The translations under genes and the position numbers were made by a program. Under the pieces are notes generated by a model that ran no database searches, was not told the DNA's origin, and was given only the letters and a program-made list of their open reading frames with translations. This document shows, piece by piece, positions 46,233-56,883 of a stretch of 64,000 nucleotides of DNA. The stretch's first letter is position 1. Each line of letters starts with the position of its first letter. Source of the DNA: Proteles cristata cristata (taxonomy: Eukaryota > Chordata > Mammalia > Carnivora > Hyaenidae); the NCBI GenBank assembly GCA_017311185.1, contig JAESUZ010003171.1, positions 1,240,001-1,304,000 on the forward strand, written 5' to 3'.

Positions 46233-49019
46233 ATTAACTAACAAAGAAGTTGGAAGTTGATGTAATTCAACCCCAGTCTATATATTCAGAACTATGGCAG
46301 AGATTAGACAGCTTCAAGGAAAGAGGGGTGAAAGGAAGTAACACAAGACAACTACACATAAACTTCATATCCCTATGCCTGTGAAGACAATGGTTGTCTA
46401 ACTATAATATCCTCTTTCCAGATTTCTGAAAGTCTCCAGAGCTATTTGGAATCTAAAAGTCTTCTCATCTAGTTCTCTAAGCATGTCCACCAGTATCAAC
46501 TTTTAGTCACTCAAATGCAAAGTTCAGGGCCAGCTGCCACCAGTGGAAGGACATGCTATCTAAGCTATGTTCAGAGGAGTCAGTATATGGATACCACCCA
46601 GCAGAAGCAGAGCTCAAAGAGCCCTACAAGTAAAAGTCCAAGAGGAGCTGCGAACAGCTTGCTGAGACCTGTGTTTTCTTTTGGACACAGAAGGTAAGGT
46701 AAGTAACATATTCAACAAGCACTCTTGCCCATCAAGTGATTTCAGGATAATGTAATCTTGAAGGGGGAAAAAAAGTCAATGAAGTATGGCCAGAAATAGC
46801 AGAGATGGGAAAGGAGTGTAGGCTTCTTTGTTTTGCCTTGGTAGTGGTGAAAAGAAGTAGCAGTATGAATTATTGAGGGTTTCAGCCTGTAAAAGATGAC
46901 ATACTAAAATTGGGTCATTAAATAAAGGAAACATCTGTAAGAGTTTTAGCAGAGTATAGGGAAAACAGAGGATGGTGCTAGGACTAGAACACTGGGGTGA
47001 ATAAGAATGAGTCTTCCCTCCCCTAGGTATGAAGCAGCAAGGGAAAGGAACAGGTTCCATCAATTGGAAAAAGAGGCTACGTGGAGAAAACAGTCAGGCA
47101 GGAGCTGTGACCTTCCCTCTCAAGATCAACCAAATCCAAGATGACCCTATTAGGCACACACTTGCCTTCCTCCTGCAGAGCTCCTTGCAAGGTCCCCATC
47201 TTGGGCTGATCCCAGCCCAAAGCCAGAGAGTATGGGAGCCAGTAGAGGGAGTTCACAAAAGCCAGCTTCAAGGAATACAGAGCAGGAGCAAAGAGGGTAG
47301 AGAATGTGTTTAACTGGAGAGTTAAATGGAAGATATTCAACCTGGTAATTAGGGAAGGACCATTTCTAAAATTCTTCAGATAATAATAATCATCATATGG
47401 TTATGATGACAACTGAGATTCATGCTAAAGCACTGTGCATGTATTAACTCATTTAAAAAAAAATTATTTTTGGCTCCGCTGGCTGAGTTGCTGCTTTCTC
47501 CTTAGCTAATTCCTTCCCTAAAGTAGCTCAGAGCCCTCAATGCATGGGACCACATATTTATCAGTCAGAGAAACCACAGCTATAAATCACAAATGTGCAT
47601 TACCAAGTCAGGAATGCCTGCAGGAAATTAGTCCACAGCAACCATTGTCCAAACCGTCAGATCTAATGTAGAGAGACAGCTCTGTAAAGGAGGCGTGCTT
47701 TAAAACCTCCAAACATCTGCTGCCAGTATAGAGAATGTATTTGTCCACTTTAGCATAAAAAAGCTATTTTAGAACAGTCCTTTTTTTTTTCTCATTATTC
47801 TAAACAGTATATTCTAAGCCACAAAGTTCCAGAGAGTAGTAACATCTTGGCCAGCCATGTTGTATGAACTTGGCTTCCGTGTAGGACACAAGAGTAGTGA
47901 GTAGACACCAAGTGCACTGCACTGTTGGAAAGTTAATATCAGGGCTGGAATGTATATACCTAGGAATGGAATCCTGATAGTTTATAGTGAGGGCTGGAAC
48001 AAAGTCCTTGCTCCCTTCAGATCCACAGATAGTGCCTAAAATACACCAAGAAAAGCAAGAATTATAACTGATGCTGACCTCCAGAACATGATTAGAGATT
48101 CCTTTAGGCAAAGCATCAGATTCCACTTCTTACGCAACCTCAAAAGGAGGATCTTAATGATTTCACTAAGATCATGCAGGAAGTCAAAGAAATGGACCAC
48201 ATGAACTCCAGAATTCCATTTTATTCCTTTACTTCATGAATACATTTTGAGCCCTTGCAAGGGGCCATGAATGGCACGTATTATGACTAGAGGTATGAAT
48301 TATCCATCTTATCCACAGCACAATATGTGAAATAAACAACTCTGAGGGATGTCATTTACATTTCTCTGAAAAACACTGGGCCATATTTGTGCCTATGTTC
48401 ACAATTTTAATGGCCTGTATACTTACTGAATTACAGAATATAATAAATTTCTTTTAAATGAGAAAGATAATTGTTCTCAAAACAAAATACTCGCCCTGAA
48501 ATTAGACTTGCTTGACAATTTAGATGGATTTTTTCATTGCTTTTATACTTTCAGTTTCTATGAAAAACTTTCTAACTCAATCTCCAGAGATTCCAAGCTT
48601 TCACCATATTGCCCCCAAAATTATTAACATTTTAATCTTGCTTTAATTAACTCTTGCTCCAATGGGATAAAACTGACTGGATCTAAGTTTGCAAACCAGA
48701 AGCTGAAAATCTGGCATACTTAATCAAGCTGCTAATCAGCAGCTCAAAACAACTATGGAGAGCAAGGCAAACCTCCAAGCAAATGCAACCACAGTGGAAG
48801 AAGTTGCATGAAAATTGTCAGTTCTCCTGCTACCATCTCCCCACCACCACCTCTCCAAGCTTTCTCCTCCACGATTACATAATTGAGGGAATCCATGCCC
48901 CAAAAATCTGAAATCAGGAGACTTTCACATGACAGGAAGGCCATCAGGATGTTATCTATCACTCAGAAACTGAAGACGCTAACATTGTTCTTCAAAAAAT
49001 ATAAAGTATTAAATGAACT
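46233..49019. other. Unassigned DNA with one candidate conserved element
   Basis: No gene. Overlapping frames at 47,029-47,340 cover a patch (CTGATCCCAGCCCAAAGCCAG) that may be an old dispersed repeat. Words at 47,385-47,455 (CACTGTGCATGTATTAACTCATTT) look like a MIR core. The stretch 47,470-47,760 is low in repeats; see the findings. Confidence 0.4.
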
Positions 49020-49476
49020 GATACTCCATCCTCTGTTTAGCTTCTAGAACATCAAATATTCTTGTCTCCTACATCATTAAATCTTCCCTCTTAGCCTCCT
49101 TTGCTAGTCCCTCCATTTTCCCTGGAGTCATAAATTCTTAATGCCTATATGTCCTAGGGTTCATTCTTTTGTCCCTTCATTTTCTCTCTATATATAAGCA
49201 TTCCCTTGGTGATCTCATTAGTCTGTGGCTTCAAATAGCGTCCTAATATCGATGACTCCCAAATTTGTATCTTGAGCCTAGACAGTCTCTTGAAATTCAG
49301 ACTCATATATTAAACCATCTACTCAATAACTACACTTAGACATCTAAGAGACACCTCAGCATTCCACATGTCAGAAACTGAACTTTGACTTCCCTTTCCC
49401 CCATTTTGTTCCAACTGTGGTCTGCCCCATCTCAGTTGACCCTCATGGTTCTTCAGGTCTAAAATCACAAGAGTTA
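49020..49476 (+). mobile_element. Ancient L2, part 1 of 3
   Basis: GGAGTCATAAATTCTTAATGCC, TTCTCTCTATATATAAGCATTCCCTTGGTGATCTCATTAG, GATGACTCCCAAATTTGTATC and GTCAGAAACTGAACTTTGAC follow the L2 3' order. It continues at 56,884 and 58,266 after two L1 insertions. Confidence 0.7.
49461..49476 (+). repeat. Target-site duplication, 5' copy
   Basis: AAAATCACAAGAGTTA, identical to 56,868-56,883. The TCT/AAAA junction is a normal L1 endonuclease target. Confidence 0.97.
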
Positions 49477-49485
49477 GGATTGAGT

Positions 49486-49496
49486 CAAGATGGCGG
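49486..49496 (+). promoter_or_regulatory. YY1-type site at the L1 start
   Basis: CAAGATGGCGG ten bases into the element. Established for primate L1; inferred here from position and sequence. Confidence 0.65.
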
Positions 49497-49535
49497 AGAA
49501 GTAAGGAGCTCCGTACTTGCACTCGCGCCCATACA

Positions 49536-50273
49536 TCACACAGAAAAGATCTGAAGCCATTGGAAACCATACAAAACCTGAGAGACTCGGAGAAAAAGGA
49601 CGCAGAATCCACTGAGAAAGCCTTCTAATGTGAGTGCGAACCGGGGAAGGTAAAATCGGGCCGGGATCGGAGCCTCCAGGGTGGGAGGCGATCCCCCTCT
49701 ACCCTCTACGGGGAGTGAGAGGGGAAAAGGAGAGAGTCCGAGACAGAAAAATCTCCGCTCGGTGCATAGAAAGACCGTGCTTGCCAAATACCTGCACACC
49801 AGGTCCCCTCGCGACAACTGGTCCTGGGGGAGGCTGAGCACACAAACTGCTTCTTTGTGCCGCTCCTGGAGGTTGGGTTTTAAAGCGGCGCGGGCGCGCC
49901 TGCCGCCATTGTAGCTCCAGGGCGGCTGGGACCCCTGAAAGAGACGCGCAGACACTGGGCGTCCACGCTCCTGGCTGGCTGGAACTCGAGAGGGAAGGCA
50001 AAGAGCTAAAAACTGGGAAATTTGCCTGTGAGTTCGTGTTTCGGGTGACGAGCCATAGAGAGACCCGGTTTTCCTCACTCCAGTGGCGGCGCGCCTGCCG
50101 CCATTGTAGCTCCAAGGCGGCTGGGACCCCTGAAGGAGACGCGCAGACACCGGGCGTCCGCGCTCCTGGCTGGCTGGAACTCGAGAGGGAAGGCAAAGAG
50201 CTAAAAACTGGGAAATTTGCCTGTGAGTTCGTGTTACAGGTGACGAGCCATAGAGAGACCCGGTTTTCCTCAC
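49536..50273 (-). other. 245-codon antisense open frame in the L1 5'UTR
   Basis: An ATG-initiated minus-strand frame spans most of the CpG-rich 5'UTR, including both tandem units, and therefore contains an internal protein repeat (VRKTGSLYGSSPVTRTHRQ-like, twice). It could be a side effect of GC-rich composition. It is also in the position and orientation of the primate L1 ORF0, though it is much longer and I see no sequence kinship. No signal peptide or domain is evident. Confidence 0.3.
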
Positions 50274-50278
50274 TCCAG
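49889..50278 (+). repeat. Two 195-bp tandem units in the L1 5'UTR
   Basis: Unit 1 is 49,889-50,083 and unit 2 is 50,084-50,278. Each holds GCGCGCCTGCCGCCATTGTAG and ends CGGTTTTCCTCACTCCAG. By eye they differ at about ten positions with no length change. Each unit carries a GCCGCCAT word (complement of a YY1 core). Confidence 0.9.
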
Positions 50279-51588
50279 CGGGCTCAGGCTACGCGGACCC
50301 GGCAGGCAAGCCCCCGTGCATGCGCACCAGCCCGACCCAGAGAAGGAAGCAGCGATCCTGACTCCGCCCCCAAAGCTCAGCAGGGAGCCTGGAATAGCCC
50401 CAGGGGGTTATCTGGGAAGCTGTGTCTAAGGCAACTTCAGCGGGGCGTGGACTGGGATTTGGAGATTGGAACTGGCCTGGGTTGAAGAGTGCAACCAACT
50501 TCGGCTGCGTCCCCGGAACGGGGAGTTGACACGCCAAAAAAAAAAAAAAAAAGCGAGCTGCAGCGCAGGGTTCAAGAAGGGACTGGAGCACCGTCACTCT
50601 CCTTCCCACAATCGCCAAGGCAGAACCCCGCCTGAGGCATCGGATCACGCCATGCCCATCCCTGCCTGAGAGGTGCCCTCCTCCCTTTTTTAAATTTTTT
50701 TTCTTTTTTCCCTTTTTTTTCTTCTTTCTTTTTTTTTTCCCCCTTTCTTTTCTCTTTTTTTCTTCTTCTTTCTCTTTTCTCGCTTTTTTCCCCAAAACAC
50801 TGACCTGATTAACTCTGGTCGCCAGCTTGCTTAAACAATCACAACAAGTCCATTCTGTAAATGTAAATTCTACACCTACCGACTTTTTCAGCTATTTCTC
50901 CAGGAGTAATTAGACTATATAGTTTCTCTGGATAATTCCAGCATCCTTCTCTCACCTATCCAACCATATTCCACCCTTTACCTCTTTGAAAAAAGTTTCT
51001 TATCCCTTCTGCCTGTTCATTCTATTTCCAAATCTGCCTTGTCTCGCCCTGCCTTCTCTCTTTTTCCCTATGCTCTTCAACCAGCACTGCATACACATGG
51101 CTATTTAACTGTAGCTGGGAAATCCAGGTATATGCTTTCAACCGTTCTTTGTCCATCGGTTTTCTTCTTTTTTCCTTTTCTTTTCCCCTTTTTGACCCTT
51201 TTATGTATTTTATGCTCCCTATTCGCCCTCCCTCCTCCGTCTTTTCTATTAACTTTTCGTTTTCCCTCTCACTTTGCATGTTAGTTGAATCAGCCTGTGC
51301 GTTTGTGTGCTCCTGCTCCCTGTGTGTCTGTCTGTCTGTTTTCTTTTCCAGGGCTACCTCAAGAAACAAGCTAGAGTACACAAGGTGAAGAGTCCAAAAT
51401 ATCACTACGAATAGGAAAATAAAATAACTAAGGTCCCAACAAGAGTGACCGAGGGATACCATTCAAAAAACAATCTCTGAAAGATTAGGCCCTGGAAAGT
51501 CAAAGAGTTTCTTGGATATAGCAGTGCTCATAGAAACAGAGAGCATAACAGGTCTTTAAAACCAACAAGAGCCGGAAAGCTAACTAAA

Positions 51589-52482
51589 ATGGCGAAACGA
51601 AAGAGCTCTCCTCCAAAGAAACTCCAAGAAGAAATGACAGCTAATGAACTGCTCAAAACAGATATCAGCAGCATAAGTGAACAAGATTTTAGAATAATAA
51701 TGGTGAAATTAATATCAGGGCTTGAAAAAAACATAGGCGACATTAAAGAAACTATGGCTACAGACAGAATGGAAAATAAAAATAGGCATGAAGAATTTAA
51801 AAATCCGATAAATGAGATCCATAATAAATTAGAGGCCTCCAATGCACGGCTTGAAGAGGCAGAAAGGAGAATAAGTGATTTAGAAGACACCATTATAGAA
51901 AAACAAGAAGCTGACAAAAAAAGAGACAAACTGATCCAGGAACAGGAAAGAAGAATTCGAGAGCTCAGTGACACAGTCAAACGCAACAATATTCGTATCA
52001 TAGGAATCCCAGAAGAGGAAGAGAGAGGGAAAGGTGCTGAAGGAGTCCTGGAACAAATTATAGCAGAGAACTTCCCCGACCTGGGGAAGGAAGTCAATGT
52101 GGAAATACAAGAGGCTCAGAGGACTCCTCTCAGACGTAACTTGAATCGATCTTCTGCACGACATATCATCGTAAAAATGGCAAAATACAAGGACAAAGAG
52201 AGAATTTTGAAAGCAGCTAGGGAGAAAAGGGCCCTCACATACAAAGGGAAACCTATCAGAGTGGTGACAGACCTATCTACTGAAACGTGGCAGGCCAGAA
52301 AGGAATGGCAAGAGATCTTCAATGTGATGAACAGTAAAAATATGCAGCCAAGAATCCTCTATCCAGCAAGCCTGTCATTCAAAATAGAAGGAGAGATAAA
52401 AACCTTTCCAAACAAACAGAAATTGAAAGAATTTGTCACCACGAAGCCAGCCCTACAAGAAATCCTGAGGGGGATGCTTTGA
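51589..52482 (+). CDS. LINE-1 ORF1 protein (RNA-binding chaperone), intact
   Basis: A 297-residue intact frame from ATG to TGA. In L1, ORF1p forms trimers, coats the L1 RNA in the cytoplasm and acts as a nucleic-acid chaperone during target-primed reverse transcription. Seen here: a basic N-terminus (AKRKSSPPKK), a heptad-rich coiled coil at about residues 40-130 (many Glu/Lys/Leu, as in NARLEEAERRISDLED), an RRM-like domain from about 132 (RNNIRIIGIPEEEERGKGAE, then RHIIVKMA at 191), and a C-terminal domain from about 225 ending in LQEILRGML. It is shorter than the human protein, mainly in the N-terminal coiled coil. The start is favoured because upstream codons are AT-rich leader without homology. 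ORF2 follows after about 50 bases. The gene is selfish, not a host gene. Confidence 0.93.
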   Translation: MAKRKSSPPKKLQEEMTANELLKTDISSISEQDFRIIMVKLISGLEKNIGDIKETMATDRMENKNRHEEFKNPINEIHNKLEASNARLEEAERRISDLEDTIIEKQEADKKRDKLIQEQERRIRELSDTVKRNNIRIIGIPEEEERGKGAEGVLEQIIAENFPDLGKEVNVEIQEAQRTPLRRNLNRSSARHIIVKMAKYKDKERILKAAREKRALTYKGKPIRVVTDLSTETWQARKEWQEIFNVMNSKNMQPRILYPASLSFKIEGEIKTFPNKQKLKEFVTTKPALQEILRGML

Positions 52483-52529
52483 AGGAAAGGTTGCAAGGAA
52501 CAAAGATTCCAGAGACACCACCACAAACA

Positions 52530-55500
52530 TGAACCCTACAAAGATACAAAGACTCTAAACCCACATATTTCAATAATAACACTGAATGTAAATGGGCTGA
52601 ATGCTCCAATCAAAAGACATAGGGTAGCAGAATGGATTAAAAAACAAACTCCATCTATATGCTGTCTACAAGAAACTCATTTTAGACTGGAAGATACCTT
52701 CAGATTAAAAGTAAGGAGATGAAGGGGCGCCTGGGTGGCTTAGTCGGTTAAGCGGCCAACTTTCGCTTAGGTCATGATCTCGTGGTTCGTGGGTTCGAGC
52801 CCCGCGTCGGGCTCTGTGCTGACTGCCAGCTCAGAGCCTAGAGCCTGTTTCAGTCTGTAACTCCTTCTCTCTCTGACCCTCCCCTGCTCACGCTCTCTCT
52901 CTCTCTCTCACTTAGAAATAAATAAAAAACGATAAAAAAAAAATAAAAGTAAGGAGATGGAGAAATATATATCATGCTACAGGAAATCAAAAGAAAGCCG
53001 GAGTAGTGATACTTATATCAGACAAACTGGACTTTAAATTAAAGACAATCACAAGAGATGAAGAAGGGCACTACATAATAATTACAGGGTCCATCCATCA
53101 GGAAGAACTAACAATCATAAATGTCTATGCACCGAATATGGGAGCATCTAAATATCTAAAACATTTAATCACAAACAGAAACAAGCTTATAGAGAAGAAT
53201 GTTCTAATAGCAGGGGACTTTAATGCTCCGCTTACAACAATGGATAGGTCAACCAGACAGAAAATCACTAAAGAAATAATGAACTTGAAAGACACATTGG
53301 ACCAGACGGATCTGATGGATATATTTAGAACTTAACATCCTGAGGCCAGGGAATTTACTTTCTTCTCAAGTGCGCATGGCACATTCTCCAAGATAGATCA
53401 CATACTGGGACATAAAGCAGCCCTCAATAAATATAAAAGAAATGAGATCATACCATGCACGCTGTCAGATCATAATGCCTTGAAACTTGAAATCAATCAC
53501 AGGAAGAAGTCTGGAAAACCTCCAAAAACATGGAGGTTAAAGAACACCCTTCTAAAGAATGAATGGGCCAATCAGGCAATTAGAGATGAAATTAAAAAAT
53601 ATATGGAAACAAATGAAAATGAAAACACAACAATTCAAAATCTATGGGATGCGGCAAAGGCAGTCCTAAGAGGAAAGTACATTGCTCTCCAGGCCTATTT
53701 CAAGAGATTAGAAAAAGCGCAAGTCCAAAATCTAACAGCTCACCTAAAGGAACTAGAGGCAGAGCAACAAGAACGCCCTAAACCCAGTAGAAGAAGAGAA
53801 ATAGTAAAAATTAGAGCAGAAATAAACAACATAGAGACCAAAGAAACAATTAAACAGATCCATGAAACCAAGAGTTGGTTTTTTGAAAAGGTAAACAAAA
53901 TTGACAAACCTCTAGCCAGACTTATCCAAAAGAAAAGAGAGAGCACCCAAATAGACAAAATTATGAATGAAAATGGACTTCTTACAACCAGCCCCTCAGA
54001 AATACAAGCAATTGTCAGGGAATACTATGAAAAATTATATGCCAACAAATTGGACAACTTAGAAGAAATGGACACATTCCTAAACACACACACACTACCA
54101 AAATTCACACGGGAAGAAATAGAAAACCTGAACAGACCCATAACGAGTGAAGAAATTGAATCAGTGATCAAAAATCTCCCAACAAATAAGAGCCCTGGAC
54201 CTGATGGCTTCCCTGGGGAATTCTACCAGACATTTAAAACAGAATTAATCCCAATTCTTCTCAAGCTATTCCAAAAAATAGAAAGCGAAGGAAAACTCCT
54301 GGACTCATTTTATGAAGCCAGCATCACTCTGATTCCCAAGCCAGACAGAGATCCAGCAAAAAAAGAGAACTACAGGCCAATATCCTTGATGAATACGGAT
54401 GCAAAAATTCTCAACAAGATCCTTGCAAATCGAATCCAGCAGCATATCAAAAGAATCATCCACCAGGATCAAGTGGGATTCATTCCTGGGTTACAGGGCT
54501 GGTTCAACATTCGCAAATCAATCAATGTGATACATCATATCAATAAAAGAAAAGATAAAAACCATATGATCCTGTCAATAGATGCAGAAAAAGCATTTGA
54601 CAAAATACAGCATCCCTTCTTAATAAAGACCCTCGAGAAAGTTGGGATAGAAGGAACCTACTTAAACAGCATCAAAGCCATCTATGAGAAGCCTTCAGCT
54701 AACATCATCCTCAACGGGGAAAAACTCAGAGCTTTCCCCCTGAGATCAGGAACACGACAGGGATGCCCACTCTCACCCCTGCTGTTTAACATAGTGCTGG
54801 AAGTCCTAGCATCAGCCATCAGACACCAAAAGGAAATCAAAGGCATCAGAATTGGCAAAGAGGAAGTCAAACTTTCACTCTTCGCAGATGACATGATACT
54901 CTACATCGAAAACCCGACAGACTCCACCAGAAGCCTACTAGAACTGATCCAGGAATTCAGCCAAGTTGCAGGGTACAAAATCAATGTACAGAAATCGGTT
55001 GCATTTTTATACACCAACAATGAAGCAACAGAAAGAGAAATCAAGAAGCTGATCCCATTCACAATTGCACAAGAAACCATAAAATACCTCGGAATAAACC
55101 TAACCAAGGATACAAGAGATCTGTATGAGGAAAACTATAGAAAACTTATGAAGGAAATTGAAGAAGACACAAAGAAATGGAAAAACATTCCATGCTCATG
55201 GATAGGAAGAATAAATATAGTTAAGATGTCATTACTACCTAGAGCACTCTACACATTCAATGCAATTCCAATCAAAATTGCACCAGCATACTTCTCAAAA
55301 CTAGAACAAACTATCCAAAAATTTGTATGGAACCACAAAAGACCCGAATAGCCAAAGTAATACTGAAAAATAAAACCATAACGGGAGGTATCACCATCCC
55401 AGACTTTAGCCTCTACTACAAAGCTGTCATCATCAAGACAGTATGGTATTGGTACAAAAACAGACACATAGAGCAATGGAACAGAATTGAGAACTCAGAA

Positions 55501-56580
55501 GTGGACCCAAAGTATACAGCCAACTATTCTTTGACAAAGCAGGAAAGAATATCCAATGGAAAAAAGACAGCCTTTTTAACAGATGGTGTTGGGAGAACTG
55601 GACAGCAACATGCAGAAGAATGAAACTAGATCATTTTCTCACACCATGCACAAAAATGAACTCAAAATGGATCAAGGACCTGAACGTGAGACAGGAAACT
55701 ATCAACACCCTAGAGGAGAAAGCAGGAAACAACCTCCTTGGCCTCCACCGCAGCAACTTCTTACTTGACACATCCCCAAAAGCAAGGGAATCAAGAGCAA
55801 AAATAAACTGTTGGGACCTCCTCAAGATTAAAAGCTTCTGCACAGCCAAGGAAACAACCCAGAAAATTAATAGGGAACCAACGGAATGGGAAAAGATAGT
55901 TGCAAATGACATATCAGATAAAGGGCTAATATCAAGAATCTACAAGGAACTCACCAAACTACACGCCCGAAAAACAAACAACCCAGTGAAGAAATGGGCA
56001 GAAGAGATGAACAGACACTTCTCCAAAGAGGACATCCAGATGGCCAGCAGACACATGACACGATGCTCAGCATCCCTCCTCATCAGGGAAATACAAATCA
56101 AAACCACACTGAGATACCACCTCACGCCAGTCAGAGTGGCTAAAATGAGCCAATCAGAGAATTCTAGATGCTGGCGAGGATGTGGAAACGGGCACCCTCC
56201 TACACTGTTGGTGGGAATGTAAACTGGTACAGCCCCTCTGGAAAACAATGTGGAGGTTCCTAAGGAAACTAACAATAGAACTCCTCTATGACCCAGCAAT
56301 AGCACTGCTAGGAATTTACCCAAGGGATACAGAAATGCTGATGCATAGGAGCACATGGACCCCAATGTTCATAGGAGCACTCTCCACAGTAGCTAAAACA
56401 TGAAAAGAGCCTAAGTGTCCATCAACAGATGAATGGATCAAGAAGATGTGGTTTATCTATACCATGGAATACTACATGGCAATGAGAAACAATGAAATCT
56501 GGCCATGTGTAGCTACATGGATGGACCTTGAGGTGTTATGCTGAGTGAAATAAGTCAGGCAGAGAAGGACAAATATCATA
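52530..56580 (+). pseudogene. LINE-1 ORF2 (endonuclease / reverse transcriptase), broken
   Basis: ORF2p nicks DNA and copies L1 and SINE RNA at the nick. Domain order is clear. The endonuclease part has ISIITLNVNGLNAP (52,567), LQETHF, then after the SINE AGDFNAP and the catalytic SDH (53,465-53,473). The reverse transcriptase part has [41 protein letters not shown] and the catalytic FADD (54,881-54,892). The C-terminal part has the Cys-rich RCWRGCG..HCWWEC. Breaks: SINE at 52,722 (shifts the frame by 238 bases), TAA at 53,336-53,338, a one-base loss near 55,346 (stop at 55,349), another near 55,510, a two-base loss near 56,192 inside the Cys-rich motif, TGA at 56,401, and a base loss near 56,530. 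The longest open piece is 53,480-55,351 (623 codons). No clean start codon in the main frame is visible; ATG at 52,529 is off frame and stops after nine codons. Confidence 0.95.
52722..52944 (+). mobile_element. Young felid SINE inserted in L1 ORF2
   Basis: Complete element: A box TGGCTTAGTCGG (52,736-52,747), B box GGTTCGAGCCC (52,792-52,802), diagnostic ACTTTCGCTTAGG, (CT)n, A-rich tail. Target-site duplication AAAAGTAAGGAGATG at 52,707-52,721 and 52,945-52,959, with the TT/AAAA target expected of L1 endonuclease. Removal of 238 bases would rejoin the ORF2 frame across it, so it, not a separate indel, causes the first break. Confidence 0.96.
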
Positions 56581-56814
56581 TGTGTGCACGTATAGGAGGA
56601 TTAGGAGGAACTTAACAGAGGACCAAGGGGGAGAAGAAGGGCGGAAATGGTGGGGAAAAGGGGAGAGGCAAACCATGAGAGACTCTTGAATGCTGACAAA
56701 AACTGAGGACTGGTGGATGTGGGGGGAGGAGGGGTGGGCATGGAGGAGGGCACTTGTGGGGATGAGCACTGGGTGTTATATGGAAACTAATTTGACAATA
56801 AACTATTTGTAAAA

Positions 56815-56854
<40 letters not shown>

Positions 56855-56867
56855 AAATAAATAAAAT
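56581..56867 (+). other. L1 3'UTR with G-rich tract, poly(A) signal and (AAAT)n tail
   Basis: Purine-rich G tract at 56,634-56,760, including four G-runs at 56,721-56,738 able to form a G-quadruplex. Then ATATGGAAACTAATTTGACAATAAAC with AATAAA at 56,797-56,802, then about 50 bases of AAATAAAT repeats that are the variable A-tail. Confidence 0.85.
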
Positions 56868-56883
56868 AAAATCACAAGAGTTA
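56868..56883 (+). repeat. Target-site duplication, 3' copy
   Basis: AAAATCACAAGAGTTA, identical to 49,461-49,476. Confidence 0.97.

Larger units (their letters stand above)
49477..51588 (+). promoter_or_regulatory. L1 5'UTR and internal promoter, CpG-rich
   Basis: The start GGATTGAGTCAAGATGGCGGAG carries a YY1-type motif CAAGATGGCGG (49,486-49,496), placed near +10 as in other mammalian L1 promoters where YY1 sets the start site. The part 49,620-50,660 is CpG-dense. It holds a 195-bp tandem duplication, an A-run (50,527-50,544) and a long T/C tract (50,683-50,795). The 3' part (50,800-51,588) is AT-richer and leads to ORF1. Confidence 0.8.
49477..56867 (+). mobile_element. Full-length young LINE-1 (about 7.4 kb)
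   Basis: Complete order: 5'UTR 49,477-51,588; ORF1 51,589-52,482; ORF2 from about 52,530 to 56,580; 3'UTR with G-rich tract and AATAAA; then an (AAAT)n tail to 56,867. A perfect 16-base target-site duplication brackets it. Low apparent decay (intact ORF1, long open ORF2 segments, CpG-rich 5'UTR) marks it as a recent insertion, but a SINE in ORF2 shows it is not the newest event here. Confidence 0.97.

Noticed and set aside
49620..50660. CpG island as promoter of a host gene
   Set aside because: It lies wholly inside the L1 5'UTR and between the element's target-site duplications.
50289..50795. 168-codon antisense frame with a Lys/Glu-rich part
   Set aside because: Its lysine-rich start is the complement of the T/C tract; no independent support for a protein.
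53480..55351. A 623-codon frame as a host gene
   Set aside because: Motifs for LINE endonuclease and reverse transcriptase and the surrounding full-length L1 show it is part of ORF2.
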